Shown here in pieces: positions 11,928-22,090 of a stretch of 64,000 nucleotides of DNA. The notes under the pieces are model-generated. The model worked only from the letters and a program-made list of their open reading frames with translations. It did not search any database and had not been told where the DNA came from. The position numbers were made by a program, and so were the translations under genes. The stretch's first letter is position 1; every line of letters starts with the position of its first letter. This stretch comes from Lineus longissimus (taxonomy: Eukaryota > Nemertea > Pilidiophora > Heteronemertea > Lineidae): assembly GCF_910592395.1 (NCBI RefSeq), contig NC_088310.1, positions 20,095,501 through 20,159,500 of the forward strand. Direction: 5' to 3'.

Positions 11928-14035
11928 ATCCGTACACCTATGAAAATGAAGACTCCGGTCGCCTGACTAGCGCACCCTCTCCCGAGCCATACGGTATGAT
12001 AGTGTCGGACCCCACCCCCACCCACGTCGCCCACTGGGGCACTCATCAGGCACAGCCATTTACCGGATACGTACAGGACTATACCATCGTGCCGCAATAT
12101 GGTGAGTGTGTTGGTTTACGTGTACTAAGTACTTTGTACTAGCAGCTTGCAGGAAAAAATGATGGTCTTGGTTAGAATCACACGTCCGCTGACGGTTCGT
12201 TTCGGTGTAAAAAGTTTCACATATCTTTGAATAGTTTGTCCTGGGAACAAAACATTCCATCATGCGCTCGGGGGTGCCCGGGCAGAGGTACTGATGGTCA
12301 TGGGTTTTTAAGGTTCACTTTACTGTCCAAGAATGCATTGCTCAGCGAAGTGACATTCCATTTCGCCTTTCCAGAACCCCCTCCAAAGAAACAGCGGGTC
12401 GAACGAAGGCGAGAACGCCTGAACTATACAAGATATCAGCTGGAAGTCTTACATTATGTCTACAAGTTTATCCGTTATCCCAACAACATGCAGAAACAGC
12501 TGATCGGCAAGCGAGTGGGAATATCGCGACATCAAGCAAAGGTATGTCGCTGACCAAAATTTTGTTTCAGCCCATTCAGAAATGCGTTTATGGCACCGGA
12601 CCGAGTTCACAGCAGTAGCTCTGGTCAAGTACACTTGTCCCTCGCATAACAGCTCTTTCAAGCTGTCCCTTTAGAAGTTCACTAGAGTTTGAAAACGGGT
12701 AGTTCAAGACGTTTTACCTTCTACATGTACTTGAATATCACATTGCGTCTATAATAACGGGATATTTTTCTTCAGATATGGTTCCAAAACCGCCGTCGGA
12801 AGGATGTGATGAACATTCCCCCGGCTGACCTCCCTGACGACAAGTCCATGGTCCCAGATGCAGTCAAAAAAGGAGTTCTCAGTGAACTTCTCAAACACAA
12901 GGACGAGACGCCCGTAAAAACTACATTCAAATCCGAGAAAAGGAAATCCATGGATCCGCGTTCCGTTGGGATGTCGCCACAACACATTGACAATGTTGGC
13001 AGGTCGTCTCCCCTTGGTGCCCGAAGGATGGGTACCGCCTCTCCCGACGTGCTACTCAATTCTGATAGCAATGCTAGTTACTCCAGTCAGCCCCGCTCCG
13101 CCGGTCAGCACTTGATGTCCGAGGACGTCTACTCGGATGCCAACTCCAACCCAGGTTCGCCATACTCGCCCCAGATGACTAGCGGACCTCCAAGCCGCCA
13201 TTCCACAGACCAGGGAGTTTATTCCGATTCACCTTCAAATCCAGGATCACCCTTTTCTCAGTTTTCTGTGTCGCCAACCAGCGCGTTCAAACCGAGGCAA
13301 AAGGTTAATCAGAATAGACTGAACTCGCCGGACGAAAATCGTGCTTACCAACACCCAACATCCAATGAAACGCATAGGGAAATGTTCTTTCATTACAATG
13401 ATGGCAGTTACCATTTTCCCGGCGGGAGACAAGCTCCTTCGATCCCCGTCATATCCTATCCCAGTCATCCGCACACGAACGAGATGTCACCATATGTGCC
13501 CCAGCAGGCGATTAGTCCTTCAGATCAGGAGAAATCTCCGTCGCCAAAGTCACAACCAATGCCAAATGTCGCTTCACCGCAGGAATTTGGTCATTTCCCG
13601 GGATATCAAGAACTCATGAACTACAAACAAGCTCATGAAGTGCCCAATACGCATAATCCCAGTCCGCTGGAAGATCACAGTGACGACCTTGTGTCCCATC
13701 GCTCACACTCCAACAGTGAGACCGGTAGTGACCATGGCGAGCATTCAGACACGTCTCGTCTCATTCCGATAGCGCATCAAGCACCAGCCTTCAACGTCAA
13801 CCGAGTCTTCCCCTTCCCCTTCTACGCCGAACCACCGATGGCGCTGTCTTCCATGCCTAACCACCACTACCAGTATCACCCAGCGTGGGCCTATCAGGCA
13901 CAAGCGATCCAGACTGCCCACAACCCATTCTATGGTCACGGTCGGGATCTCCCTGTGGAACAACCGCACCCTGATCGGATACACAGCGGTCCAGACCCTG
14001 CCAGTAGTCCACCTGCAACTTTAAAGGACTTGTAG
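11928..14035 (+). CDS. divergent homeodomain transcription factor (5' end unresolved)
   Basis: Three exons join in phase: 11928-12101, 12375-12541, 12776-14035 (stop TAG). The homeodomain (60 residues, no gaps) begins RRRERLNYTRYQLEVL in the second exon and finishes IWFQNRRRKD in the third. The intron falls exactly between residues 46 and 47. Canonical L16, W48, F49, Q50, N51 and R53 are present. RRER at the start, TR-QL-VL in helix 1 and RYP at 24-26 recall PRD-class domains, as does the 46/47 intron. The remainder (KQLIGKRVGISRHQ) is unlike any family I can name. The 400-residue C-tail is rich in Ser, Pro and His and has an internal repeat (VYSDANSNPGSPYS / VYSDSPSNPGSPFS). It is presumed a nuclear DNA-binding regulator. 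The acceptor at 11927 needs an upstream phase-1 exon. Alternatively, ATG 11858 reads straight through, replacing a strong acceptor. Confidence 0.85.
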
Positions 14036-14744
14036 AAAGTCGTTGTGCTTCTCTGTTGTGCTGTTTTCAAGGACAATCTCGCTAATTTGTATATCAATGT
14101 TATGAGATCCACCACGTGCTGTAAAACATTTCGTCGTTGTCCCCGACGAAAGGACGTGTTTGTCCTAAGCGGTCTTCGAACTTTTTAACTCGTTGATATC
14201 GTTGCAACCATCTAAATTTGACACAATTTATTGCATCCATTCCCATCGTTTTTTAATATGTCACGTGTAATCTACAAATGGATTTACTAATGGAACTACG
14301 AACAATTTTAATTGCATTTTTATTTCAATGAACATGTATATAAGACTATGGCACATGACAATTTCCTGCACGGATATGCTCTTAATACTTTTCCGGTTAG
14401 TTTTATTGTGTTTTCTTGAATTTTGTCGAAGAAGTGTCACTCTCTAACCAGCAACCTGGCTGAGCAAATGTGTCTCCATGTTCATAATTTGGTACAAAAC
14501 TCGTTCTTATTGTATTAATTCTCGACATAATAATAATAATGATACGCACTGTAAATACATACATGTAATTCGCAGGACAACCGACAATTTCCACTGCATT
14601 TAAATCGGAGGCTGGTTGGGCCTGATTATGATTGTGAACCACGTTTTGTGGGATGCACTCGGGTCCCTGGCATTATTATACTCAATTATGTTTTAGGTTT
14701 GTTTTTGCTACTATTTTACATATTTTATCTGTTCCGTTGGTTCA

Positions 14745-14750
14745 AATAAA
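14745..14750 (+). terminator. polyadenylation signal AATAAA, homeobox gene
   Basis: AATAAA lies 710 bp after the homeobox stop codon in an AT-rich stretch. It is the best candidate end for that transcript. This is inference from motif and position. Confidence 0.4.
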
Positions 14751-15480
14751 GATATTATTAATTTGTAGTTCTAACTTCGCCTGTGCTTCTTTTCTTGTGG
14801 GCTCAATAAAATCGCGGGGCATACGCGTCTGCAATTAGAGGCTCGGTACTCAAAAACTCATCCAGCAGGTTACCGTCTCATGCCTTCCTTTCCCAACAAG
14901 GACTGTCGAAATTCATCATCATCATCATGTCTCACACATGGGCGACTCTGAGCTATTAACGATGTGGCATCTCACGGTTCTATCCTCAGCGGCAGGGTGG
15001 ATCAGGTCACTGGTCTTTCTTCCAGTCGAGTCCCTCACAGCGTCCATCCAGAGTCGCTATGGTCGGCCGCGACGACGGTTACCGACTGCAATGTGGCGTT
15101 TGGATTTCTTGTCACAAGACAACTAAACTCCATGTGACGATTTAAAAAAATCACTACAACTCCTCCAAAAACTACAAGATGGAGCACATTGCTCCGATGA
15201 CTTGCTGACATATTATGTTGCGTCCGAATCTTCGCAATAGTAATAATAGTGCTGGTTTTCGGATGGGCTGTGCAGTGATGAAAAGGCAAAACCGCTCTTC
15301 TGTACCTTGCTGAGTTGCACGCAGAGGGATTCCGGTGTAATATCTGTAATTGCTCCCCATAGTTGGGTGTTTCCATACAATAGACAGCGAGAGAGACAGA
15401 GTCACAACATAGTTCAGGAGGAGAGTGCCGCGGTCTAGTTGTCTCGTCCAAGATTGCGAAGACGGTATCACAACCGGTTT
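14751..15480. other. non-coding, simple triplet runs
   Basis: Contains a short CAT-triplet run near 14915-14928. No gene is supported. Long frames on the minus strand at 15035-15471 overlap one another in different frames and show no motif. Confidence 0.4.
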
Positions 15481-15839
15481 CAGTTAGTCATTACAGGTCA
15501 TACAACAGTGTAGCAACACATCATCATTACCCGACAGAGTCCTGGACAGTGTGAAAACAATCATCTGTTTTATCTCAGTAGCTCCCTGTCGTCATTATAT
15601 GCTTAAAAACAGAGGCAGTGTCCAAAAGCATTATTTTACCGGACATAGTTCGTCTCGGGCACTTTTTCATGCGAATAGATGGACAATGGTACATAATGCT
15701 TCAGATTACCAGTGACAGTGCCTCAAGCAGATTCGGGATAACTGACTTATGTTAATGGCATTTTGCCAGTAGAGACATAATTCCCTTCTCCTCAATGCAC
15801 AAGTGACATGCAAGACAAAGGGTGCCGCTCTGGACTAAG

Positions 15840-16080
15840 TAGAAGGAGAGATCGGACTGAAAGTAAATGTCCTGAACGTGCGGATCAACACAACTAAAAG
15901 CAATCCCATCACCTTCCACCAAGAACCAGAAGGAGAAGTGGAGATTTTCCCTGAGCTGGACATCATTATGACGAAGGATGGTGGCAGAGACCAGGACATA
16001 GAATTGGCCGCAAAGTAAACAGAAGCATACAACATGTTGATGCCGGTGTAGAGGTCGAAGGATTATCAGCACCAACACGG
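15840..16080 (+). mobile_element. decayed LINE reverse-transcriptase C-terminal fragment
   Basis: The plus-strand frame starting with codons for EIGLKVN and continuing through IIMTKDGGRDQDIE, then a stop, EAYNML, another stop and RSKD, matches the order of motifs typical of non-LTR retrotransposon ORF2 proteins. In those, a GLK-x-N segment is followed by a T-K-D-G-G-x-D-x-D-I segment, a KA-AF segment and a W-R-S-K segment. Two in-frame stops show that it is dead. The family is recognised from memory of the motif pattern only. No ends or target-site duplications were found. Confidence 0.45.
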
Positions 16081-16489
16081 ACGTTTAGCTCCAACACCAA
16101 GGCACGAGGAACACACTCGGGTCGGTCGTAATTGAAATGGCGACCAGACAGACGGAGGACCACTTGGGCGACGATCGCAAGAACAATAGAGGAGGCAAAG
16201 GCGCTAGGGTTATCTTGAGCAATCAGCCAAAACGGGAGGAAGTGGGGGAAACGTGTGGGTGACTTATCTCCACCTTACCTTATTCCTCACCATAAAAGAG
16301 GAAGGACACGACGAAACCTTTTCACCATACAAAAAGGAAGGACAATATATTTCCAGGAGGACATCAAAAACTGCTACACCGGCAGTCAGAATACGTCTAT
16401 TTCATGCTAGAAGATACATTGGCGCGGCACAGCATACTTCAGTGGACAAGAGACGAGGTAGCAAGCATTATTTTACCTGACAGAGTCAG

Positions 16490-17460
16490 GGTGTCTGTAA
16501 AAGGTCAGTAGAGACATTGGCACAACATGTTTAATCTGCTGTTTTAAGCCAGTTCAGACTTAGGCACAACATGCTTCAAGTTACCAGAGGCAGACAATGA
16601 AGCATTTACTTGAATCTACAGAGCCAGTGCTTAATCAACATCAGCGGGTACATTGGCACAACATGCTTCGATATACCAGAGACGGACAACGAGTATCGAC
16701 AGCGCCAGTGCTTATTCAACAGCAGCGGCGACATTGGCACAACATGCTTCAATATAGCAGACACGGACAATAAGCATCGACAGATTCAGTGCTTATTCAA
16801 GAGCAGTGGAAACATTGACAAAACATGCTTCAGTCGACCAGAGACAGGGCAACAAAGCATTTTTTCACCGGACGAAATCAGGATGTCCCTAAACATAATA
16901 TCAGTGCAGATGTAGGCATAGCATGCTAATTTCAATTCAATTTCAATTTAAGGGCAACAGAATAATGATACCTGTTCAATTCCAGTAGAGACATTGGTAC
17001 AACATGCTTCAGTTCACCAAAGACAGGGAATACAGGCAGTTCTATTCTGCCCGACATGCCTGTCTCATGCAAGTAGAAATATTGTCACAACAGTGATGCC
17101 AAAGTTAACCATCGACAGTGCCTTTCCCTAACAGAAGAAACGGCCAATTTGCTCCAACTCGCTCCAATTTGCCAGAGACATGGTAACAACGCATTTATCT
17201 TGTCTGTTTTATGCCAGGAGAGACATAGATAAACATGCGTCAATTTCATAATTGACCAGAGACGGGCAACAAGTATTTATTTGAATCGCCATAGAGTGGT
17301 GATATCTGTTTTATGTCGGTGGGGACATTGGCACAACGGGATTGGCCCACCCAGAGACAGGGTAACAAAGGATTTATTCACTCTACAAAGTCATGGTATG
17401 TAGTTGTAGTGACATTGGTTTAGTGCCATAGGGACATTGGCACAACATGCTCCCTTTGCA
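16490..17460. repeat. degenerate tandem repeat, 81-bp core unit
   Basis: The phrase ACATTGGCACAACATGCTTC recurs at exactly 81-bp steps (starts 16650, 16731, 16812; the third is diverged). More diverged copies lie at about 16515, 16984, 17323 and 17431. Because 81 is a multiple of three, the plus strand stays open for 101 codons (16610-16915) and reads as three imperfect 27-residue repeats. More diverged phrases of the same kind (CCAGAGACAGG, ACCGGACA) extend upstream to about 15480. I interpret this as a decaying satellite or transposon-internal repeat and not as a gene: the flanks carry stops in every frame and no splice sites frame the open stretch. Confidence 0.6.
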
Positions 17461-17464
17461 GGAG

Positions 17465-17690
17465 ACAGGTCATCATCATCATCGTCATCATTATTATCAT
17501 TTGACAGTGGCGACCATACCATCTCAATTAAGCTGCTTAATGCTCTTCTGTCTTCGGCAAAGCCGATCAAGTCCTCTGCTGTGTTTCGTCCCGTAAAGTC
17601 TTTGATATAGTCCAACAAGATCGTCTCTTCAGTTGCCTTCCACCTTGGCCTTCCACTGTACACGTGACGAAGTTTCACGAATCACCGCTT
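17465..17690 (-). mobile_element. 3' end of a truncated LINE with GAT-type tail
   Basis: On the minus strand, SGRPRWKATEETILLDYIK is followed by AEDLIGFAEDRRAL and then a short end. This looks like the C-terminus of an ORF2 protein: a GRPR-W stretch, then an A-E-x-L-x-x-x-A-x-D-R stretch. It runs directly into an imperfect GAT/ATG triplet run (17469-17500 on the plus strand reads as CAT/ATT triplets), the kind of simple tail RTE-like LINEs carry. The element appears 5'-truncated near 17690 and embedded in the 81-bp repeat field. Family assignment is by memory of motif order. Confidence 0.45.
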
Positions 17691-17699
17691 TAAGCTGGT

Positions 17700-20654
17700 G
17701 GCAGCACCAGGCTTGACGAAAACGTCTTGTCCCCGGTCTTTGGTCTTCGGTCTTCAGTCCGTCAACAGTTCAGTTAGCCAATGAAGATTATGATATTGGA
17801 TTAATTCAGCAGAGACAAAGTCACAAATTGTTCCACTTTGATGTCAGATCGTTAAGGTGGTCTCATCGCAGCTCTCCGATTGTGACTTTGTCCTCACAAG
17901 ACAAATTTAAGAAGATTATTATCAAACACCCTGGTGCAACTCATTAGGATAATTCGTTACTGCATTTTCACACCAGGGGTCATGTTGGGGTCAACTACAC
18001 ACTGGTCTTCCGGAACTGTTGGGTTGAGCCCAAAGTCCTTTTGTAGGGGTTGAGGCTCTAATCTTACGTTTATGGCCTTCATCAGTGCGATTGAGCCAAA
18101 CGAAAGTCATGTCTGGTCCATGTCAATATATCAGAATTGTTCAGGGCGGACCACTTAGACTTTGTGGAATGTGCTGATGGTCGAAGAACACTTTAGATAA
18201 TGGGATTGCTCCATCAGAAATGTTCTGGATCTTTACCAGCCGATATCGATCGACATGTCAGAGAATGGCCAATACAGTCACAAGCCAAGGATGGTGTCCT
18301 TACTTGAGTCAAGCTGCTTGATGTCTGATGTCTGCACATTTTCTCCTCCTCCATCATCAGTATTTGACTCTGAGACAGACTGATGATCCCGAAACAAACT
18401 AAGAAAGTAACTGATTTACATAAATTATTACATGTATTTATATGTTTCTACATCAAAATACACATTCCAGGTACATGTATCAATCACCAATACTCTCTTA
18501 CTTAGACAGATTTAATAAAAGAAGCAACTATAAATATCAACAATCCGTTCAGGTCACTGTCATGACCAAGAACATTGGTTAACTCTTTCACTACCGCAGG
18601 GTTTTGGCAGTGTACCGTATCCCTAGCCCACACCCGGACCGATCCGTCTGGACCCTCACTTCAAAATAGCTAGCATCAACCAATCTTAGACTTAGGGACA
18701 AATCGTTAATATTGCCGTGGAATTAAGAATCCTTTGCTTGGAAGAAAGTACAAAAGCTTATTGTCTAAAATAATTAAATCTACCGAAAGGACAATAGTAT
18801 CATACAGCAAACCTTGGAATCAGCAATAGAAGACCACTGGGAACCAGATTGGACGGTTTTTATATTCAACTGCCATTTCAATCAAAATGGCTTCCTACCA
18901 AAACATTTTACTGACCCTGCATTTATCCAAACAAATATTTTGGCTAAGAACTACACTGACAAGAAAACTAGTGAGTTCTTGATAAGACACAGGTAGGTGT
19001 GTTCAAATGTCCAATCAATTTCCCAGGTAACCTTACTCTGATAGAGAAATCTTCCATCAATCATTGAAATTTAACACCGACACCATAAAATATCTGTAAG
19101 TACTGGCTGATAAGTATATTGCAGTAAAGCTATTTTTAAACAGACTTCTGAGCAGTAAATGTCCGAATCCCACTGCAGTACCAGACACAATATTGTTTGG
19201 TCATTGTTATAACTTTTATTCTAACAGTTTTTGATATCAAGTCAAAACTGTTGTGGTATATTTGATGATGAGAAGTTTATTTTATGGTGTACCTTAGATA
19301 TCTCTCAAATAGACAGCACCATAAACTGAAGTATGTTTTGTCTTCACTTACTTTCCTTAACACTCACATATCTATCACAGAATAACCAAACTCTGACATC
19401 ATTTTGAAGTTCAACTAAATGACAATAACTCAGAAGACCACTGCTTTACTGACCGAGACAAAATTCGACAATACATGTCTCTACACGCAAAGCGCAAATT
19501 ATAACTTGCAACTACTTCGTCAGAAGGTCTACACCTATTCACAACCTAAACTAAAGGACTTTTGGCCAAACTACTTGCACATTCAAGCTAGTGATACACC
19601 AGGCATATACTATATAAATGTATGCTCATGTACATCTGAGGTAGCCATGCTTGGACGACTTCTGATAAATTAATCAGCAATGACTACAAGATTCTTTTGT
19701 ACTACAATTTACATGTACATGTAGCTCTGTAATCATCCTAGCAGCATTGACAGATCTATATCACGTATACTGAAATTACATATCCACATATTGAACACAA
19801 CAATTACCACGGTATGGTTTTAAACATTTGAAGGTTAAAAGATGTTTGAATGAAATTATACAGTGTAATAGATTAGAATAGTATGATGACTATTCTGATT
19901 TGAATCAAGGTGCATTGCACTCAATTCATTTTTGCTTTAACATAATTTGGCATTGCCTCTGCATATTAGGACATTACTTGTCAGTCCCGAGGGTGTCCAT
20001 GATAGAAATGTTCTACTGTAAATGTATTATAAGAACAGTAAAGAGCTAAAAAAAGTCAGAGATTGTTGTACTCAGAGTCAATCCCCTATACTCCGTTTTA
20101 AAATAATTGTATAAAAATGTAAAATGTACTAACCTCCCCCAGCACCAGTGGGAATGAATAGTACAGAGATTGTTTGATCTAAAATAGCCGCTTCAGCTGC
20201 CAATAGAAAACCATTACTTGGTTGGACTAGAGTTGAAAGAAGGTCTCATCTTGCTCAAGAAAGCTATAAACACATATTTAGGGTTCACATCTATTCACCA
20301 CTGTATTGGCACAATAATAAAATAGGCACTCTGGACTAAAGACTACAATTCGAATAGAGTCACGACTACGGATTCATATTCTGAAAACTTTCCGAGATTT
20401 TTCCCGTCAAGGAAAATTGTGTGGGACTTATCTTAGATGACTCTTTCAACATGCTCAGTCAAGATATATGTTTATGCCCAGATTAGGCTCATCACAAATA
20501 CCACAATATCAATTCTCATGGCTCATCACCACTCTCGCAAGTCACAATCAAAAAGATGCCATCTCCAATTCTTCAGGCCGAGATCGAGTCTCTGGAGTTG
20601 GTATTTTATGGACAATATTTCCTAAGACCAGAAATCAAAGGGCAATGACCTTCT
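17700..20654. other. non-coding, 3' of the PH-domain gene
   Basis: No supported coding exon. Contains TACATGTA at 18429 and 18472 and an overlapping pair at 19710-19723. The long 3' untranslated region of the PH-domain gene probably occupies the right part. Confidence 0.4.
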
Positions 20655-21318
20655 CTATTGTATAACACACGCTTCTGATTGATCTTTCCTCGTCCCTGCC
20701 GCCTTAGCAAAGCAAATTGCCTGCATCCATTCCTGTTGAGAGTCTTCATTCTCAGCCTGCAAGAAGTAAACCCTTTTCCTGTCCTTGGCTTTCACTTTGA
20801 AAGCAAATTGTTTCTTGTCGACAGTTGTTTCAGCTATCTGTGCACCAACAATTGGAATCCTTTTAGTCATATGCTGAAAATAGAAAAAATTATATTGATT
20901 ACGATACGATACATGAATAGAGACTAGAGTCTTTAGATAGAGAGTGGATCTGATGTATATGTGTATTCGATGCATCGATAATGTCTCCACTGTATGTTTT
21001 GTATGCATGCATTGCATACCATATCATATAGTATGTGTGTACAATAGTACATCCAGGTGACAGTGTGTGTATCATGTATTAAAATGATGTACATGTATGC
21101 AATGTACATACCTGAGCTGAGGATCCATAGAGCAACTCCGTTTTGCGCAGGCAAAACCAGGTCTTTAACCACTTGTGGGATAATCTAGTTCTCTTCCAGA
21201 GCCACCCTGAATATTCAAGAACATCAGCTGCATCTTGATTTGAATTTGAAGAGTTATTAGCAGTGTTTTTTGAGTGATTTTCTTCTCGAGTTGGAGAATT
21301 TTGGCCCACGTCCGCCAT
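20655..21318 (-). CDS. small PH-domain protein with C-terminal CAAX-like box
   Basis: Two exons in phase 0: 21112-21318 and 20655-20873, 141 residues. The start is the ATG at 21318 in good context (AAAATGG). Residues 1-30 are polar and Asn/Ser rich. A compact pleckstrin-homology fold follows: strand 1 YSGWLWKRT, strand 2 WLKTWFCLR, a short 3-4 loop, IPIVGAQIAE, FAFKVKA, and a final helix ending in the hallmark Trp (QQEWMQAICFAK). The last four residues are CVIQ, which fits a prenylation CaaX box; Gln at the end favours farnesyl transfer (family knowledge). It would therefore act at a membrane through lipid binding plus a lipid anchor. I do not recognise the orthologue. It lies 0.8 kb downstream of the DPF stop on the same strand. 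Confidence 0.8.
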
Positions 21319-21644
21319 TTTGACGCTTTTGATTTTGACCAATTCCACCTCGACCGTGAATGAGCCTTGAAGACAGTGCTCATGGAGGTTGGGGCATCCT
21401 GAGACTTGGTAGTTACTTTATTTTCAGTGATGTGTGCAAAGGGAGAAGTCCGATAACTGACCCTATCAGTCTCGCCCCTGGTATACGGTATACAGGGATG
21501 GGTGGGGTAAATATTTCAGTTGCAGCAGGACCAGACCTGAAGATCTGTGCAAGCAGTGGCCAGGAATGGCAAGTCCACCTCTCCAAAATTGACAGAGCGA
21601 CTCAAGAAAGGAAACAAACTATTATTTCACCAATATCACATATA

Positions 21645-21650
21645 TTTATT
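21645..21650 (-). terminator. polyadenylation signal AATAAA, probably DPF
   Basis: TTTATT on the plus strand (AATAAA on minus) lies 440 bp after the DPF stop and 330 bp before the PH-gene start codon. Transcript end of one gene and promoter of the next are thus packed into under 800 bp. Confidence 0.4.
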
Positions 21651-22090
21651 GACAGATATTAGTCAGAAATAAACACACTCTCCATCCAGTAAGCTGCTTT
21701 GCCAAAACATTTAGAGGTTGATGAAAAGTTTTCCAACTTGACACGTCTGAAAGGATCTATCGTTTATCATGGAGGAAACATTAACAGTGAAATGGCCTCG
21801 CATCACAACACAAGAAATACAATGTCACCAATTTCTTTTTAACTGATTTTAGAAATCCTCACATATGGGGCTAGGAAGCGAAGCTTGCTATTTCTATCAG
21901 TTCTCAATACAACATGCAGTCATTGTAATTTTTTTACACAATTCACTAGTAAGCTCGCTCAGTTGTATGAGCAGGCTAGTGTGAGGGATTGTTCATTTCT
22001 CCCACCACTTCGACAAGAATTCCTCTTTCTCCTCGGGTACAGCACCGCCAGCGAATCCAAATTATCCAACTTGTCATAGAGTGCAAGCGC

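Noticed and set aside
15035-15471. Two long overlapping minus-strand frames
   Set aside because: Different frames of the same stretch, no motif, next to decayed repeats.
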